This document shows, in pieces, positions 1-9,587 of a stretch of DNA of 21,831 nt. The position numbers and the translations under genes are program-made. Positions within the stretch are counted from its first letter, which is position 1; every line of letters starts with the position of its first letter. The stretch spans positions 1-21,831 of the forward strand of contig JAKSTS010000025.1 of NCBI GenBank assembly GCA_024402455.1, in the 5' to 3' direction. Under the pieces are notes generated by a model. The model was given only the letters and a program-made list of their open reading frames with translations. It was not told where the DNA came from and did not search any database. Source of the DNA: Treponemataceae bacterium. Its GTDB lineage: Bacteria; Spirochaetota; Spirochaetia; Treponematales; Treponemataceae.

Positions 1-48
1 AACAAGGATGATCAGCAGAAGCTCAAAATTTTGAGCAATGGAAAATAA
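1..48 (+). CDS. possible 3' end of a gene cut by the window edge
   Basis: Frame 1 is open from the first base to a TAA at 46-48 and would encode the tail NKDDQQKLKILSNGK. The Lys/Gln-rich hydrophilic end looks like a normal C-terminus, but 15 codons are too few to prove coding. A 16-base perfect palindrome (21-36, GCTCAAAATTTTGAGC) lies inside it. If real, this gene converges on the dehydratase-activase gene, which ends at 208. Confidence 0.25.
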   Translation, partial: NKDDQQKLKILSNGK

Positions 49-127
49 GGTGTATGACACATTGGAGACAATAAAGCTGTAAGCAGTGCTGCCTTTTCGC
101 ACCAGCGAATAGCCGTACACCAAACTG

Positions 128-162
128 GTGTAACGAAATTACACGATGTAATTTCGTTACAC
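128..162. repeat. palindromic intergenic repeat, copy 1
   Basis: This is a perfect inverted repeat with 16-base arms (left GTGTAACGAAATTACA, 128-143; right 147-162) around the 3-base loop CGA. A related element with the same core (GAAATTAC ... GTAATTTC) sits at 13103-13131. A smaller hairpin (TACACCA/TGGTGTA, 115-131) overlaps its left side. There is no T-run, so it looks like a dispersed palindromic element rather than a simple terminator, although it could act as one between converging genes. Confidence 0.7.
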
Positions 163-171
163 GTCTTCCTG

Positions 172-198
172 AAAAAGTTCAAATGCTTTTCAAGCATT
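172..198 (-). terminator. weak candidate terminator of the dehydratase-activase gene
   Basis: Reading the minus strand just past the stop at 208, AATGCTT/AAGCATT (182-188 and 192-198) form a 7-bp hairpin with a 3-base loop. Five T lie a few bases further on (176-172). The stem is short and AT-rich and the T-run is not adjacent, so this is only a candidate. Confidence 0.35.
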
Positions 199-207
199 AA
201 ACCCTCT

Positions 208-3200
208 TTACAACATCTGATTCTTGATTTCGCTTTCTTCCGGTTCGTCCGGATGACGTCCAAGCGGCGCATTTGAAAGCAGAAGCTTCAGACGGTTCAG
301 CTGGTTTACTTCACTTGAACCCGGATCGTAATCGATTGCACTGATATTTGCGCCAGGATAGCGATGACGGAGTTCTTTTATCATTCCTTTTCCAGTTACA
401 TGGTTCGGCAGACATGCAAAAGGCTGAACACATGCAATTGAAGGAACACCCATCTGAATCAATTCGACCATTTCTGCCGTAAGGAACCAGCCTTCACCAG
501 TGACATTTCCAAGCTGAACAACATCATCAACGCCTTCCATCAATTCATAAATTGCTTTTGGCGGTTCAAATCTCTTTGATTTCTTCAGCTGCTTTTTAAT
601 GTAATGGCGGTATCTTTCAACAAGCCAGACAAGCAGTTTTGCATTTCTTTCGCTCTTCTTTGGAAAAGACAGTTTTTCGTAGCGGTAAATTCCAGTTGAG
701 AACGAATAGAACAAAAAGTCTGCCAAATCAGGCACGATACATTCTGCGCCTTCTTTTTCAATTGTTTCAAAAAGATTGTTGTTTGCAGTCGGGTGAAATT
801 TAACCAGGATTTCGCCGACAACACCAACACGAGGCTTGCGCCCGGGTTTTAACGGCAATTTATCAAAATCATGCACAATTCCACGAATCAAGCGGTGATA
901 TGCACCAAAAGTTGGAATTTTCAGCATTTCAATAGTTTTGTCGTTCCATTTCTGATAAAGCGCATTAGCAGAACCAGCTTCAAGTTCATATGGACGTACA
1001 CGATAAAGCACACGCATCAAAACATCGCCAATCATAACAGCCATCATGGCACGCTGAATCAAAGGAGCGGTAAACTTAAAGCCCGGGTTCTTTTCAAGCC
1101 CCTGTACAGAAAGCGAAATAACCGGAATCTGGTTCCAGCCTGCATCTGCAAGTGCACGGCGGATAAAACCGATATAGTTTGTTGCACGGCAACCGCCGCC
1201 TGTCTGTGTTATAAGCAGGGCAGTTTTGTTAAGATCATATTTTCCAGACCGCAATGCGGCAATCATCTGACCTGTAACAATAATTGAAGGATAACATGCG
1301 TCGTTGTTAACAAACTGCAGACCAATATCTACAGCCTGTGTATCAACTTCCGGTAAAATTACAAAATTATAGCCTGAATATTCAAAAGCTTTCTGCAAAA
1401 GCTTAAAGTGAATCGGCGACATCTGAGGAGCAAGAATCGTATAATTGCTCTTCATCTCTTTTGTAAACACAACACGCTTATAAGCAGAAGACAACTCGGG
1501 CTGATTCTTATACTGGCGGTTTCTTTCACGTTCGTGAACAGCTGCAATAAGACTTCTTATGCGGATGCGCACTGCACCGAGGTTTGAGCCTTCATCAATT
1601 TTGATGAGCGTATACATGCGGTTTTTGGCACGAAGGATTTCTTCAACCTGGTCGCTTGTTACGGCATCAAGACCACAGCCAAAGCTTGTAAGCTGAACAA
1701 GCTCAAGATTCGGCGTGCCTGCAACGAAACTTGCCGCACGATAAAGACGGTTATGATATGTCCACTGGTCTACAATGCGAAGCGGGCGCTCAACTGCGCC
1801 AAACTGTGCAACACTGTCTTCTGTAAGAACAGCAATGCCAAGTCCTGCAATAAGTTCCGGAATTCCATGGTTGATTTCCGGGTCAAGGTGATAAGGACGC
1901 CCTGCAAGAACAATGCCTGTCAAACCGCGGCGAATAATTTCTTCGAGAGCATCTTCGCCCTGCTGCTGAACTTCGTCCTTGAATTTTTTCTGTTCTGCCC
2001 ATGCTTTATCAACAGCGGCAAAAACTTCGCTTTCTGGAATGCTGAATTCTGCACAAAGTTCTTCGCACAGACGTTCTGCAAGACGATGCTTGTTGTCAAT
2101 CGGCAGGAATGGATTCATAAAACGAACATCATGATTTCGTCTTAATGCATCAACATTGTTGCGCAAAACTTCAGGATAGCTCGTAACAATCGGGCAGTTG
2201 TAATGATTTCCAGCCCCGGAATCTTCTTTTATTTCGTAAGGTGCACAAGGATAGAAAATGAATTTAACACCTGCTTTTAAAAGCGATTCAATATGTCCAT
2301 GTGAAATTTTTCCAGGATAACAGACTGATTCTGAAGGAATTGTTTCAAGTCCGAGCTCATAAACAGAACGAGTTGAGCGCGGCGAAAGTTTTACAGAAAA
2401 ACCTAATTCTGTAAAGAACGTAAACCACAGCGGATAGTTTTCGTACATGTTCAAGACACGCGGCAAACCGACAACGCCGCGCGGCGCATCTTTTGGATTC
2501 AGCGGAACATAACTGAAAAGCCGCTTGTATTTCCATGCAAAAAGGTTCGGCACATTTTTGTCTTCTGTGTTTTTGCGTGCATTTGACGCATCTATTGTTT
2601 TTGCAGAAGTGTCTTCTTCAACCGAAATTTCTGCACCGCGCTCGCATCTGTTGCCGGTTACAAAACGGCGCACCGATTTTGAATCATCGTTACCGTTCGA
2701 GAATGTGTTGATTGTCAAAAGACAGTTGTTTGCACATTTTCCGCAGCGGCGCAAATCAAGCGAAACGTTGAATTTTTCAAGTTCTTCAATTGAAGCAATA
2801 GATGAATGGACTTCTGGAATTGACTTACGGTTTTTAATTTCGTCCATTACAGAAATATTTGGATTATAGCCTTCGTCTTCCGGCTTTAATTTTACTATAT
2901 CAAGCCACTGGTCGCGTGCAATTAAAGCCGCACCATATGCGCCCATAAGACCTGCAACATCCGGTCTAAAAACATTTACACCTGCAATTTTTTCAAAAGC
3001 ACGAAGAACGGCATCGTTGTTAAAAGTTCCGCCCTGGACAACAACTTTTGAACCGATTTCTGATGCACGGCGCAGTTTTATAACCTTGAAAAGCGCATTT
3101 TTAATTACAGAATAAGACAACCCGGCAGAAATATCTGCAACTGTTGCGCCCTCTTTTTGAGCCTGCTTAACGCGGCTGTTCATAAATACAGTACAGCGGC

Positions 3201-4812
3201 TGCCCAAATCTACAGGTTTTTCAGCCAGCAATGCTTTCTGGCTGAACTCACGCACATTCATTCCAAGCGAACGTGCAAAATTATCAAGGAAGCTTCCGCA
3301 GCCAGAAGAACATGCTTCATTAAGCTGAATTGATGTAATTGCACCGTTTTTCATGCGGAGGCATTTCATGTCCTGTCCGCCGATATCGAGCAAAAATTCA
3401 ACACCCGGAACAAAGAAGTCGGCAGCTCTGTAATGTGCAATTGTTTCAACTTCGCCGTCATCAACTCCAAGTGCAGCCTGGAACAAAGCTTCGCCATAGC
3501 CGGTTGAAATTGAACGTGCAATATAAACATTTTTTGGCAGCTGTCTGTACAGGTCTTTAAGGACGCGAACCGCAAGTTCAACAGGGTTTCCTGCATTTAC
3601 GTCGTAGAAGCGCCACAAAATTTTGCCTTCATAGTCTATCAAAACAGCTTTTGTTGTTGTAGAGCCGGCATCAAGACCAAGGAAAACAGGACCAGAAGCT
3701 GCATTCAAATCAGAAGTTGCAGCCATTTCAGCAGAATGGCGCTCATAAAATTCATCAAGTTCCTGCTGGTTTGCAAAAAGCGGTTCTATGCGCTGAACTT
3801 CCTGCATTTCTGCACCGACCAGCTTTTTGAGAGAATCACGCAGCTCATTTATCGTAACAAAAGTTTCTTTTTCGGTTGTCGGAACTGCTTTAGTACATGT
3901 GCTTGATTTATCACAACCAGGACAGCCTGAAACACAATTTATCGGATCAATCTCGTTTTGTTCCTTGCCGCCATAAGCAGAGAACGCTGCACCGCCGGCA
4001 ACAAAAAGCTGCGAATTTTCAGGAACAATAATTGCATCACCTTCAAGCTTGAGCGTTTCAATAAAACGCTGGCGCAGCTGGTCCAAAAAGTGAAGCGGAC
4101 CGCCCAGAAAAGCAACACGACCACGAATCGGTTTTCCGCATGCAAGACCCGAAATTGTCTGGCTTACAACAGCCTGAAAAATTGAAACAGCAATATCTTC
4201 GCGGCGTGCACCTTCGTTGATAAGAGGCTGCACGTCTGTTTTGGCAAAAACACCACATCGTGCCGCAATCGGATAAATCGTTGTAGCCCCGCGAGCAAGT
4301 TCATTCAAACCACTTGCATCTGTTTCAAGCAGAGCAGCCATCTGGTCAATAAATGCACCAGTTCCACCGGCACAGGTACCGTTCATGCGCTGCTCAATTC
4401 CACCGGTAAAATATGTAATCTTGGCATCTTCGCCGCCAAGTTCAATTACGACATCAGTCTGCGGAATTATATTTTTAACAGCTGTTGTTGAAGCAACAAC
4501 TTCCTGTATAAATGGAATGGAAAGCCATTGAGAAACAGCAAAACCACCTGAACCTGTTACACGGACAGAAAGCGAACGCTCCCCGCCACCGGCAACCTGA
4601 TTCTGGACGCAGTCCAAAGCCTTTGTTACAACAGAAATAATTGTGCTTCTTATATCTGCACGATGCCGCTCATAATCTCCATAAAGCATCTTGTCATGCT
4701 CATCGAGAATAACGATTTTGACAGTAGTTGAACCGACATCAATGCCGACACGCAATGGAAGCATTTTTCCGTTTTTTTCTTGAAGTGACAATTCTGTTTC
4801 TTTTTTTTCCAT
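208..4812 (-). CDS. giant acyl-CoA dehydratase activase / 2-hydroxyacyl-CoA dehydratase-like fusion (BadF/BadG/BcrA/BcrD + DUF2229)
   Basis: This 1534-residue cytoplasmic protein has two ASKHA ATPase domains of the HgdC/BadF type. The first starts at VGIDVGSTT (about 22-30) and has Cys in [11 protein letters not shown] (about 145) and ARCGVF (about 185). The second starts at [11 protein letters not shown] (about 377) and has Cys in [10 protein letters not shown] (about 500) and SRCTVF (about 537). In the family these Cys bind a bridging [4Fe-4S] cluster that passes an electron on ATP hydrolysis. A Cys cluster CGKCANNC follows (about 692), then DUF2229 (about 770-990). The HgdB-like C-terminus carries [15 protein letters not shown] and [15 protein letters not shown] (about 1460-1510). 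Such 1400-1500-residue fusions occur in anaerobes and their substrate is unknown. The ATG at 4812 has only a weak upstream AGG; Met17 is an alternative start. It is probably co-transcribed with the secreted-protein gene 14 bases upstream. Family certain, reaction unknown. Confidence 0.93.
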   Translation of the reverse strand: MEKKETELSLQEKNGKMLPLRVGIDVGSTTVKIVILDEHDKMLYGDYERHRADIRSTIISVVTKALDCVQNQVAGGGERSLSVRVTGSGGFAVSQWLSIPFIQEVVASTTAVKNIIPQTDVVIELGGEDAKITYFTGGIEQRMNGTCAGGTGAFIDQMAALLETDASGLNELARGATTIYPIAARCGVFAKTDVQPLINEGARREDIAVSIFQAVVSQTISGLACGKPIRGRVAFLGGPLHFLDQLRQRFIETLKLEGDAIIVPENSQLFVAGGAAFSAYGGKEQNEIDPINCVSGCPGCDKSSTCTKAVPTTEKETFVTINELRDSLKKLVGAEMQEVQRIEPLFANQQELDEFYERHSAEMAATSDLNAASGPVFLGLDAGSTTTKAVLIDYEGKILWRFYDVNAGNPVELAVRVLKDLYRQLPKNVYIARSISTGYGEALFQAALGVDDGEVETIAHYRAADFFVPGVEFLLDIGGQDMKCLRMKNGAITSIQLNEACSSGCGSFLDNFARSLGMNVREFSQKALLAEKPVDLGSRCTVFMNSRVKQAQKEGATVADISAGLSYSVIKNALFKVIKLRRASEIGSKVVVQGGTFNNDAVLRAFEKIAGVNVFRPDVAGLMGAYGAALIARDQWLDIVKLKPEDEGYNPNISVMDEIKNRKSIPEVHSSIASIEELEKFNVSLDLRRCGKCANNCLLTINTFSNGNDDSKSVRRFVTGNRCERGAEISVEEDTSAKTIDASNARKNTEDKNVPNLFAWKYKRLFSYVPLNPKDAPRGVVGLPRVLNMYENYPLWFTFFTELGFSVKLSPRSTRSVYELGLETIPSESVCYPGKISHGHIESLLKAGVKFIFYPCAPYEIKEDSGAGNHYNCPIVTSYPEVLRNNVDALRRNHDVRFMNPFLPIDNKHRLAERLCEELCAEFSIPESEVFAAVDKAWAEQKKFKDEVQQQGEDALEEIIRRGLTGIVLAGRPYHLDPEINHGIPELIAGLGIAVLTEDSVAQFGAVERPLRIVDQWTYHNRLYRAASFVAGTPNLELVQLTSFGCGLDAVTSDQVEEILRAKNRMYTLIKIDEGSNLGAVRIRIRSLIAAVHERERNRQYKNQPELSSAYKRVVFTKEMKSNYTILAPQMSPIHFKLLQKAFEYSGYNFVILPEVDTQAVDIGLQFVNNDACYPSIIVTGQMIAALRSGKYDLNKTALLITQTGGGCRATNYIGFIRRALADAGWNQIPVISLSVQGLEKNPGFKFTAPLIQRAMMAVMIGDVLMRVLYRVRPYELEAGSANALYQKWNDKTIEMLKIPTFGAYHRLIRGIVHDFDKLPLKPGRKPRVGVVGEILVKFHPTANNNLFETIEKEGAECIVPDLADFLFYSFSTGIYRYEKLSFPKKSERNAKLLVWLVERYRHYIKKQLKKSKRFEPPKAIYELMEGVDDVVQLGNVTGEGWFLTAEMVELIQMGVPSIACVQPFACLPNHVTGKGMIKELRHRYPGANISAIDYDPGSSEVNQLNRLKLLLSNAPLGRHPDEPEESEIKNQML

Positions 4813-4826
4813 AAAGCTATAAAAAC

Positions 4827-5780
4827 CTACTCATATATACCAAGCAAAACAGCACAGATTGTATCAATATCAGACTGAGAATATTTAACTTTCTGCTGTT
4901 TCAACCGGGCAATTATTTCCTTTTTGGTTATATTATTATTTTCTATATACAAAATTTTAACTTTTTGTATCAATTCTGGATCAATCTCATATGGCTTTGA
5001 ATATAATGCTTTTGGCGCCAATGCAAGCAAAGCTTTTTCAAGCCGTTCAACTCTTGCCGTCAAATCTGCATCATTTACATACAAATCTGGAAGAGTTGCT
5101 GCACGATAAAGCAATTCTGCAAAATCTTTTTCGGAAACAAAAGCACCAGTTACATGTGGCAGCAAATCGCCGACTTTTAATGCAACATCATATATCAAAG
5201 AAGAATCATATGAAAAAGCAATACCGGACGGTAAATAATCGCATAATTCGATATCTTTGTAAACAAACGATGACGGAAAAAGTACAAATCTGAACTTAGA
5301 TTCATTTTCAACATAAACCGTTGCTTTATCCGACTGCATTCCAGGAATTTTCCACACAGCATCAAGTGCTTTCTCTATGGGTTTAAGCTGAGATTCTGAA
5401 GTGAAAAAACTTTCCAATATAATTGACGCAGTCCGACCGTCAAAGGTTGCAATTTCAAGATTATTTGAATTTTCCAGGCTTGAATTTTCTGCTAAACGCC
5501 AGCCTTTATAAGGACGCTTTCTGTTTGCATCATAAAACTCATCGTCTTCATCAGTTGTTTCAACATCAATAATTAAAGCTTCGTCTTTTTTTGCCTGCAA
5601 AAATTCGCCTGGTTCAACAGCAGGAGCTTCTGCCTGATGAACAGCACCGTCTTTTTTTGATGAAGACGAAACGGCAGGTTCAAGTTCTGTATCTAAAAGT
5701 GCAGGCTCTGTTGCTGTACAATAAACAGACGCACATAAAAGCATAAAGCAAAATATAAAAACTGATGATAACTTTTTCAT
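4827..5780 (-). CDS. secreted protein of unknown function
   Basis: 317 residues, not recognised. The N-terminus (MKKLSS then [13 protein letters not shown]) is a clear Sec signal peptide. Cys occurs near the cleavage region but no good lipobox is seen, so a periplasmic or exported protein is more likely than a lipoprotein. Residues about 25-80 are acidic, Ala/Pro/Ser-rich low complexity ([10 protein letters not shown]). From about 85 on the sequence looks globular, and a charged helical tail (about 235-317) includes [23 protein letters not shown] lies 8 bases before the ATG, supporting this start. The dehydratase-activase gene follows after 14 bases, so the two probably share a transcript, although nothing links an exported protein to that enzyme functionally. 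The neighbouring gap at 5781-6150 separates it from the cyclase unit. Confidence 0.8.
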   Translation of the reverse strand: MKKLSSVFIFCFMLLCASVYCTATEPALLDTELEPAVSSSSKKDGAVHQAEAPAVEPGEFLQAKKDEALIIDVETTDEDDEFYDANRKRPYKGWRLAENSSLENSNNLEIATFDGRTASIILESFFTSESQLKPIEKALDAVWKIPGMQSDKATVYVENESKFRFVLFPSSFVYKDIELCDYLPSGIAFSYDSSLIYDVALKVGDLLPHVTGAFVSEKDFAELLYRAATLPDLYVNDADLTARVERLEKALLALAPKALYSKPYEIDPELIQKVKILYIENNNITKKEIIARLKQQKVKYSQSDIDTICAVLLGIYE

Positions 5781-5970
5781 CTATTAAACCCTTTTTGATT
5801 CAAGACATCTGTACAAGACAATTTTCACCTGATTTTACTCATTTTTAAATTAGCCTGAATGTTGAGTTATGAAATCCATAGTTGTTTCTGCACTAACAAG
5901 ACCATAAAAACAATATCCCGAATTTATTAACATTCGTCGGCTTTCAGCTCGGAATTCCTTAATACAAGGG

Positions 5971-5996
5971 GATGCTGAAATAAATTCAGCATGACA
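5971..5996. repeat. GATGC...GCATGACA palindromic repeat, copy 1
   Basis: ATGCTGAA and TTCAGCAT form a perfect 8-bp stem with a 5-base loop, preceded by GGGG and followed by GACA. A second copy, changed but still paired, lies at 11273-11298 in the same orientation. Repeats of this style are known in the intergenic DNA of diverse bacteria; their role is unknown. Confidence 0.7.
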
Positions 5997-6061
5997 TAAT
6001 GAATTTTACATCTCTTTTATAAAAACTCGACATTTGGGCAAATCAAATAAGTGAAAAGCCA

Positions 6062-6084
6062 GCTCTAAAAATGTGTTTTAGAGC
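6062..6084. repeat. perfect 9-bp intergenic hairpin
   Basis: GCTCTAAAA (6062-6070) and TTTTAGAGC (6076-6084) flank the loop ATGTG. It lies just beyond the terminator of the coiled-coil protein gene, and could be a second terminator or part of a composite repeat with its two neighbours. Confidence 0.55.
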
Positions 6085-6090
6085 CTGACA

Positions 6091-6131
6091 AAAATTCCAG
6101 ACACCACTGCATACATGAAAGTGTCTGGAAT
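6091..6131 (-). terminator. rho-independent terminator of the cyclase/coiled-coil unit
   Basis: On the minus strand, ATTCCAGACAC (rc of 6121-6131) and GTGTCTGGAAT (rc of 6094-6104) make an 11-bp perfect stem ending in ATTTTTG. It starts 20 bases after the stop of the gene at 6151-7590. Confidence 0.8.
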
Positions 6132-6150
6132 TAAAAACATGTTTTTACGT

Positions 6151-7590
6151 TTACCGCTTTTTAGGCGAAGCTTCAATCAAGATGCGGTCGCCGGTTTTTA
6201 TTTTTGATGCAATTTTTGAATCCTGCGGCACAGCAATGATTTTATTGCCTTTTTTCTGAAGTACAACTTCGCCGACCAATTCATTTGATTTTCTAAAAAC
6301 ATACGCCGTAGTGCTGTCAATTTTGTCTTTATAAACAGGCGAAACATAAACAACTATTTCGGCCCGGTTTTTAGAATCAATGACACAGCCAAAATCGCCG
6401 GTTTCTTTCAGTTGTGCTTCAAGATAATGCTCGTAAGAACGAACAGTTGCATCAAGTTCTGCCGCATTCTGTTCTGATTCCGTACGTTCATTCAAAAAGG
6501 TTTTTACAATATCTGCCGTATCGGCAGCACATGAATGAATCATAAAACGCTGTGCCTGAGAATATGCAGCAAGGCTGTTTTTATGAGGCTGTGCTGCAAC
6601 CAGTTCTGCAAGATATTCATAATCTGCAAGTTTTTTATCAATTGAAGCAAGCAGCAATGTTTCGTGTTCAGAAAGCTCAGCACCTTCAAAAGAAGGAATT
6701 AAAAGCAGAGGAGCTGTGTTTTCAAGCAGTTCTGCTTCAATCAGAATGCCGTCTGCATTTTCATCTTTTATTACAGGGTCAAGTGACTCAATTGTCTGCT
6801 TTAAAGAAGCAATTTCTTTTTTGTAGCGGGCTGCAACTGCATCAACAGCCTTATTGCGCTCTTTATAAGCTTCTTCTTTTTGGGTCGCAAGCTGCTTTTT
6901 CAATGACTCAATGTTCAACTCATATTCTTCAACAAGCTGCTGCTTTTCAATTTCAAAAACCTGCCGCTGAGAATCGATTTCTGACTGCATTTCCTGTGCA
7001 CGTTCAAGGTTTGCACTGTCCATTGCTGCAAGTTCATTCGTCAAATCTTGAATTTTTGCATCAATATATTCAGTGTCTTCCTGATGTGCTGCTTCAATAA
7101 ATTCAATTTTATGGGCGCATGAATCTTCTATCTGTTTTTTCTGCTTTGAATATTCATATTTAGAAAGATTCATATATTGCAGAGTATGCAGATCTGCATC
7201 ACGGAACTGCTCTGCACTGGAAATGCTTTCTTTATATGTGTCATCAATCTGCTTTTTTTCTGCCATTGCAAGAGAAAGCTCGTTTTCAATGCGCGAAACA
7301 GAATCCAAAAGACGGCGAAGGTTCAAATCATCAAAAGATTCAACACTTACCTTCATTTTTTCGTTCTGCGTCTTTATATATTTTGAAAACAAAACAGAAA
7401 AGAGAATTACAAAAGCACCAATGCCAATAAGCATAAAAATTACTTTATACGAACGGTTTGCTTTTGCTTTTTCAAATTCTTTTTCAATATCATAGGAACC
7501 TGCCGAAGACAAGTCCGAAGGCACAACCTTGTCGCCCAAAAAAAGGCTTACTTCTGGTTTTGTTATGTTTATTTTGATGTCATTGTCCAT
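6151..7590 (-). CDS. single-pass membrane protein with long coiled coil, unknown function
   Basis: 479 residues. Residues about 1-47 are cytoplasmic-looking. One membrane helix follows (about 48-72, VIFMLIGIGAFVILFSVLF), then a long Glu/Lys/Gln-rich coiled coil (about 80-280), a helical region, and a small beta-rich C-terminal domain (about 395-479, including RAEIVVYVSP and KTGDRILIEA). No family is recognised. The ATG at 7590 is chosen because GGAG sits 6 bases upstream; an in-frame TTG at 7602 has no better site. The start lies inside the 3' end of the adenylate cyclase gene (22-base overlap), so the two are probably translationally coupled. This suggests a scaffold, effector or sensor partner of the cyclase, which is inference only. 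A clear terminator follows at 6091-6131. Confidence 0.85.
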   Translation of the reverse strand: MDNDIKINITKPEVSLFLGDKVVPSDLSSAGSYDIEKEFEKAKANRSYKVIFMLIGIGAFVILFSVLFSKYIKTQNEKMKVSVESFDDLNLRRLLDSVSRIENELSLAMAEKKQIDDTYKESISSAEQFRDADLHTLQYMNLSKYEYSKQKKQIEDSCAHKIEFIEAAHQEDTEYIDAKIQDLTNELAAMDSANLERAQEMQSEIDSQRQVFEIEKQQLVEEYELNIESLKKQLATQKEEAYKERNKAVDAVAARYKKEIASLKQTIESLDPVIKDENADGILIEAELLENTAPLLLIPSFEGAELSEHETLLLASIDKKLADYEYLAELVAAQPHKNSLAAYSQAQRFMIHSCAADTADIVKTFLNERTESEQNAAELDATVRSYEHYLEAQLKETGDFGCVIDSKNRAEIVVYVSPVYKDKIDSTTAYVFRKSNELVGEVVLQKKGNKIIAVPQDSKIASKIKTGDRILIEASPKKR

Positions 7591-9260
7591 ATTCCACTCC
7601 AATCTTCAGGCGGTTTTCTTGTAGACATTCGCTGCAAAAATACTTCTGCAACACTGTGTCCGCATTTTTTCATGCTTGCCTTTGCTTCCGTCCATTCTCC
7701 GCTGTAATACTTCTGCAAACCTTCTTCAAAAATTTCAAGCTGTTTCTCAAGGTTTTCGTCCGGCGCCAAAGTATCATATGGGAAATAAATCTTTTTGCCT
7801 TCAGTTTTGCCTTTTACCTGCACAGTATCAATTTCATAGAATTTATACTGTGCAGTAAATTGAGAAACATCATTTTTGACAAACTCTGAAACAATAACAG
7901 GCAGATGATAAATTCGCGTCAAACCTTCAAGACGGCTTGCAGAGTTTACGTTGTCGCCGATTACAGTCGTTGTCATTCGTTCAATCGAACCAATGTTTCC
8001 ATAGAAAACAGTTCCGCCGTCTATGCCGACACCAACATCAATAAGAACAGCTTTATAAACACGTTCTTCTGCTTCTGTAAGGGCACGCTCCTTTTCAATT
8101 TCTGCACGGCGGGCAATCATTGCGGTGCGCAAGGCAGCAGTTTCTTTTGTTATGTCCCATGCACTGCGCACGGCTTCAAGAGATTTGTTGTGGTCGTCTC
8201 CGCGAAGCGCACCATAAATTGCAAGAACAGCATCTCCAATAATTGAACCGATAATGCCGTTCTGGTCGTGCACTTTGTTGATTGTACGCGAATAATGAAT
8301 GTTCAGCAGGTTAATGATGTCGTTGCCAAGCGTTTCGGTCATGTAAGTAAAGCCTTTGATGTCCGAAAACAAAATAGTTAATTCTCTTTGAGTTCCTTCA
8401 AGTCCGACACGATGATCTTTATAAGCATGTTCAACAACGTCCTGTGTTGTAAAACGCCTGAAAATAGAAATCAAATTGTTTATTGAAGCAGAAAGAGAGT
8501 TAAAAGATGCCCCAAGATATGTAATGTCATCATTCGGCGCACCAGTTAAATCGAGCATGGCAAGTTCCTGCTTCTGCTGCATGTCATAAAGACTTTTAAT
8601 CATCTGCTTGAAATAACGCAGAATTTCATTAAACATGCAGAAACCAAGAACAAGAAAAATTGCAATAAGAAAAACGGTAACAATACAGATTATAAAAAAT
8701 ACGCGGTTTGAATCTGCATTCATGTCGGCAAGCAGTTCAGAACGAATCAAAAAACACTGCCAGTCTTCATGATATTTATAAACCGCAATATTACGACCTG
8801 CATTCGTCGTAAAATAAATTGAACCTTCTGAAATCTCGTCATCAAAATCATCGACAATTTTTTCAAGCGCTTCTTCATCAGGAAACTGTGTATATTCATA
8901 ACCATCTGCATTGGCACAAAAAACTATTGCACCTTCCGGAGTTACACCAAGAAGCAGACTGTGGTCATGTGTAAAGCCTCTTTTTGCAGAAGATATTATG
9001 GAAGAAATGCTTTCTGCCCTGTCTGACGAAAACTTAAAAATTTCATGCTGATTACTTGCATTTGTATAGATTTCTTTAAGTTCTTTGACAAGCAGCTGGT
9101 TGGTAACAGAAAACACATATTTTCTGTTGAGCAGCATGTTTACATAATTAGTAATAAAATTTGAAAATAACAGAAGACATAAAAACACGCCCAAAATCTT
9201 AAACGATATTGGAATAACCGATGTTTTCCCAACTTTCTGAAAAAAAAGCCCTTGCTTCAA
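7569..9260 (-). CDS. membrane-bound class III adenylate cyclase with extracytoplasmic sensor and HAMP-like linker
   Basis: Makes cAMP from ATP (predicted). In the 563-residue reading: TM1 about 15-37, extracytoplasmic sensor about 38-185, TM2 about 186-210, HAMP-like linker about 211-268, catalytic domain about 290-500, charged tail. Catalytic residues are all present: metal-binding Asp300 (FSDIKGF) and Asp343 (IIGDAV), ATP-selecting Lys in VQVKGK (483/485), and transition-state Asn439 and Arg443 (NVNSASR). It should therefore be active, and adenylate rather than guanylate specific. An ATG at 9326 would add 22 residues but has no ribosome site. The TTG at 9260 has a perfect GGAGGT (9273-9268) 7 bases upstream, so I prefer it. 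The reading frame overlaps the following coiled-coil membrane protein gene by 22 bases. The sensor domain matches no family I can name. Treponemes commonly carry many such cyclases. Confidence 0.92.
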   Translation of the reverse strand: MKQGLFFQKVGKTSVIPISFKILGVFLCLLLFSNFITNYVNMLLNRKYVFSVTNQLLVKELKEIYTNASNQHEIFKFSSDRAESISSIISSAKRGFTHDHSLLLGVTPEGAIVFCANADGYEYTQFPDEEALEKIVDDFDDEISEGSIYFTTNAGRNIAVYKYHEDWQCFLIRSELLADMNADSNRVFFIICIVTVFLIAIFLVLGFCMFNEILRYFKQMIKSLYDMQQKQELAMLDLTGAPNDDITYLGASFNSLSASINNLISIFRRFTTQDVVEHAYKDHRVGLEGTQRELTILFSDIKGFTYMTETLGNDIINLLNIHYSRTINKVHDQNGIIGSIIGDAVLAIYGALRGDDHNKSLEAVRSAWDITKETAALRTAMIARRAEIEKERALTEAEERVYKAVLIDVGVGIDGGTVFYGNIGSIERMTTTVIGDNVNSASRLEGLTRIYHLPVIVSEFVKNDVSQFTAQYKFYEIDTVQVKGKTEGKKIYFPYDTLAPDENLEKQLEIFEEGLQKYYSGEWTEAKASMKKCGHSVAEVFLQRMSTRKPPEDWSGIWTMTSK

Positions 9261-9587
9261 TTTCTGCACCTCCAAACGCATCATATTTTCAGCAGGTTTC
9301 TTCCCCAAAAAATCTGCATTATGCATGCGATATGTAGAATAAGTGAATTACAGGAAATTTTAAAAATATGCAGAAAGCATTTTTAAAATGCCTGTAAAGG
9401 AAGCCTTTAAGACAAACTTCCTGTTGGTCTCTCTCTCAGTTTTTGTTTTGACTTGAAAAAAAATTGTGACTTTTTGTATTTTTACCTTTACTAAAAAGGC
9501 TGTTGCAAAATCACTGAATTTTGAGTTTTCAGAGATTTCTTTAATTATATACCTATTGAAACAAATCATCAACAAAAGTATTCTGTT
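9261..9587. other. divergent promoter region between the cyclase gene and murJ
   Basis: No further gene is seen, unless the cyclase starts at 9326. The region has a GCATTTTTAAAATGC palindrome (9377-9391), a 6-bp hairpin AGGAAG/CTTCCT (9398-9422) and AT-rich tracts. A weak murJ promoter candidate is TTGAGT (9521-9526), a 19-base spacer and TATATA (9546-9551). Confidence 0.5.

Larger units (their letters stand above)
5781..6150. other. 370-base intergenic gap with repeats and a terminator
   Basis: No coding frame is convincing. Going right, the gap must hold the promoter of the secreted-protein gene, for which I see no good -35/-10 pair. It then contains an imperfect hairpin around 5920-5942 (CCGAAT/ATTCG-CGG), the GATGC-type palindrome (5971-5996), a perfect 9-bp hairpin (6062-6084) and the terminator hairpin of the gene ending at 6151. 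Confidence 0.7.

Noticed and set aside
12..272. 86-codon minus-strand frame across the left repeat
   Set aside because: It covers the end of the dehydratase-activase gene in another frame and the palindromic repeat.
4827..5780. Lipoprotein call for the 317-residue secreted protein
   Set aside because: Cys residues lie in the signal region, but the preceding residues do not make a good lipobox.
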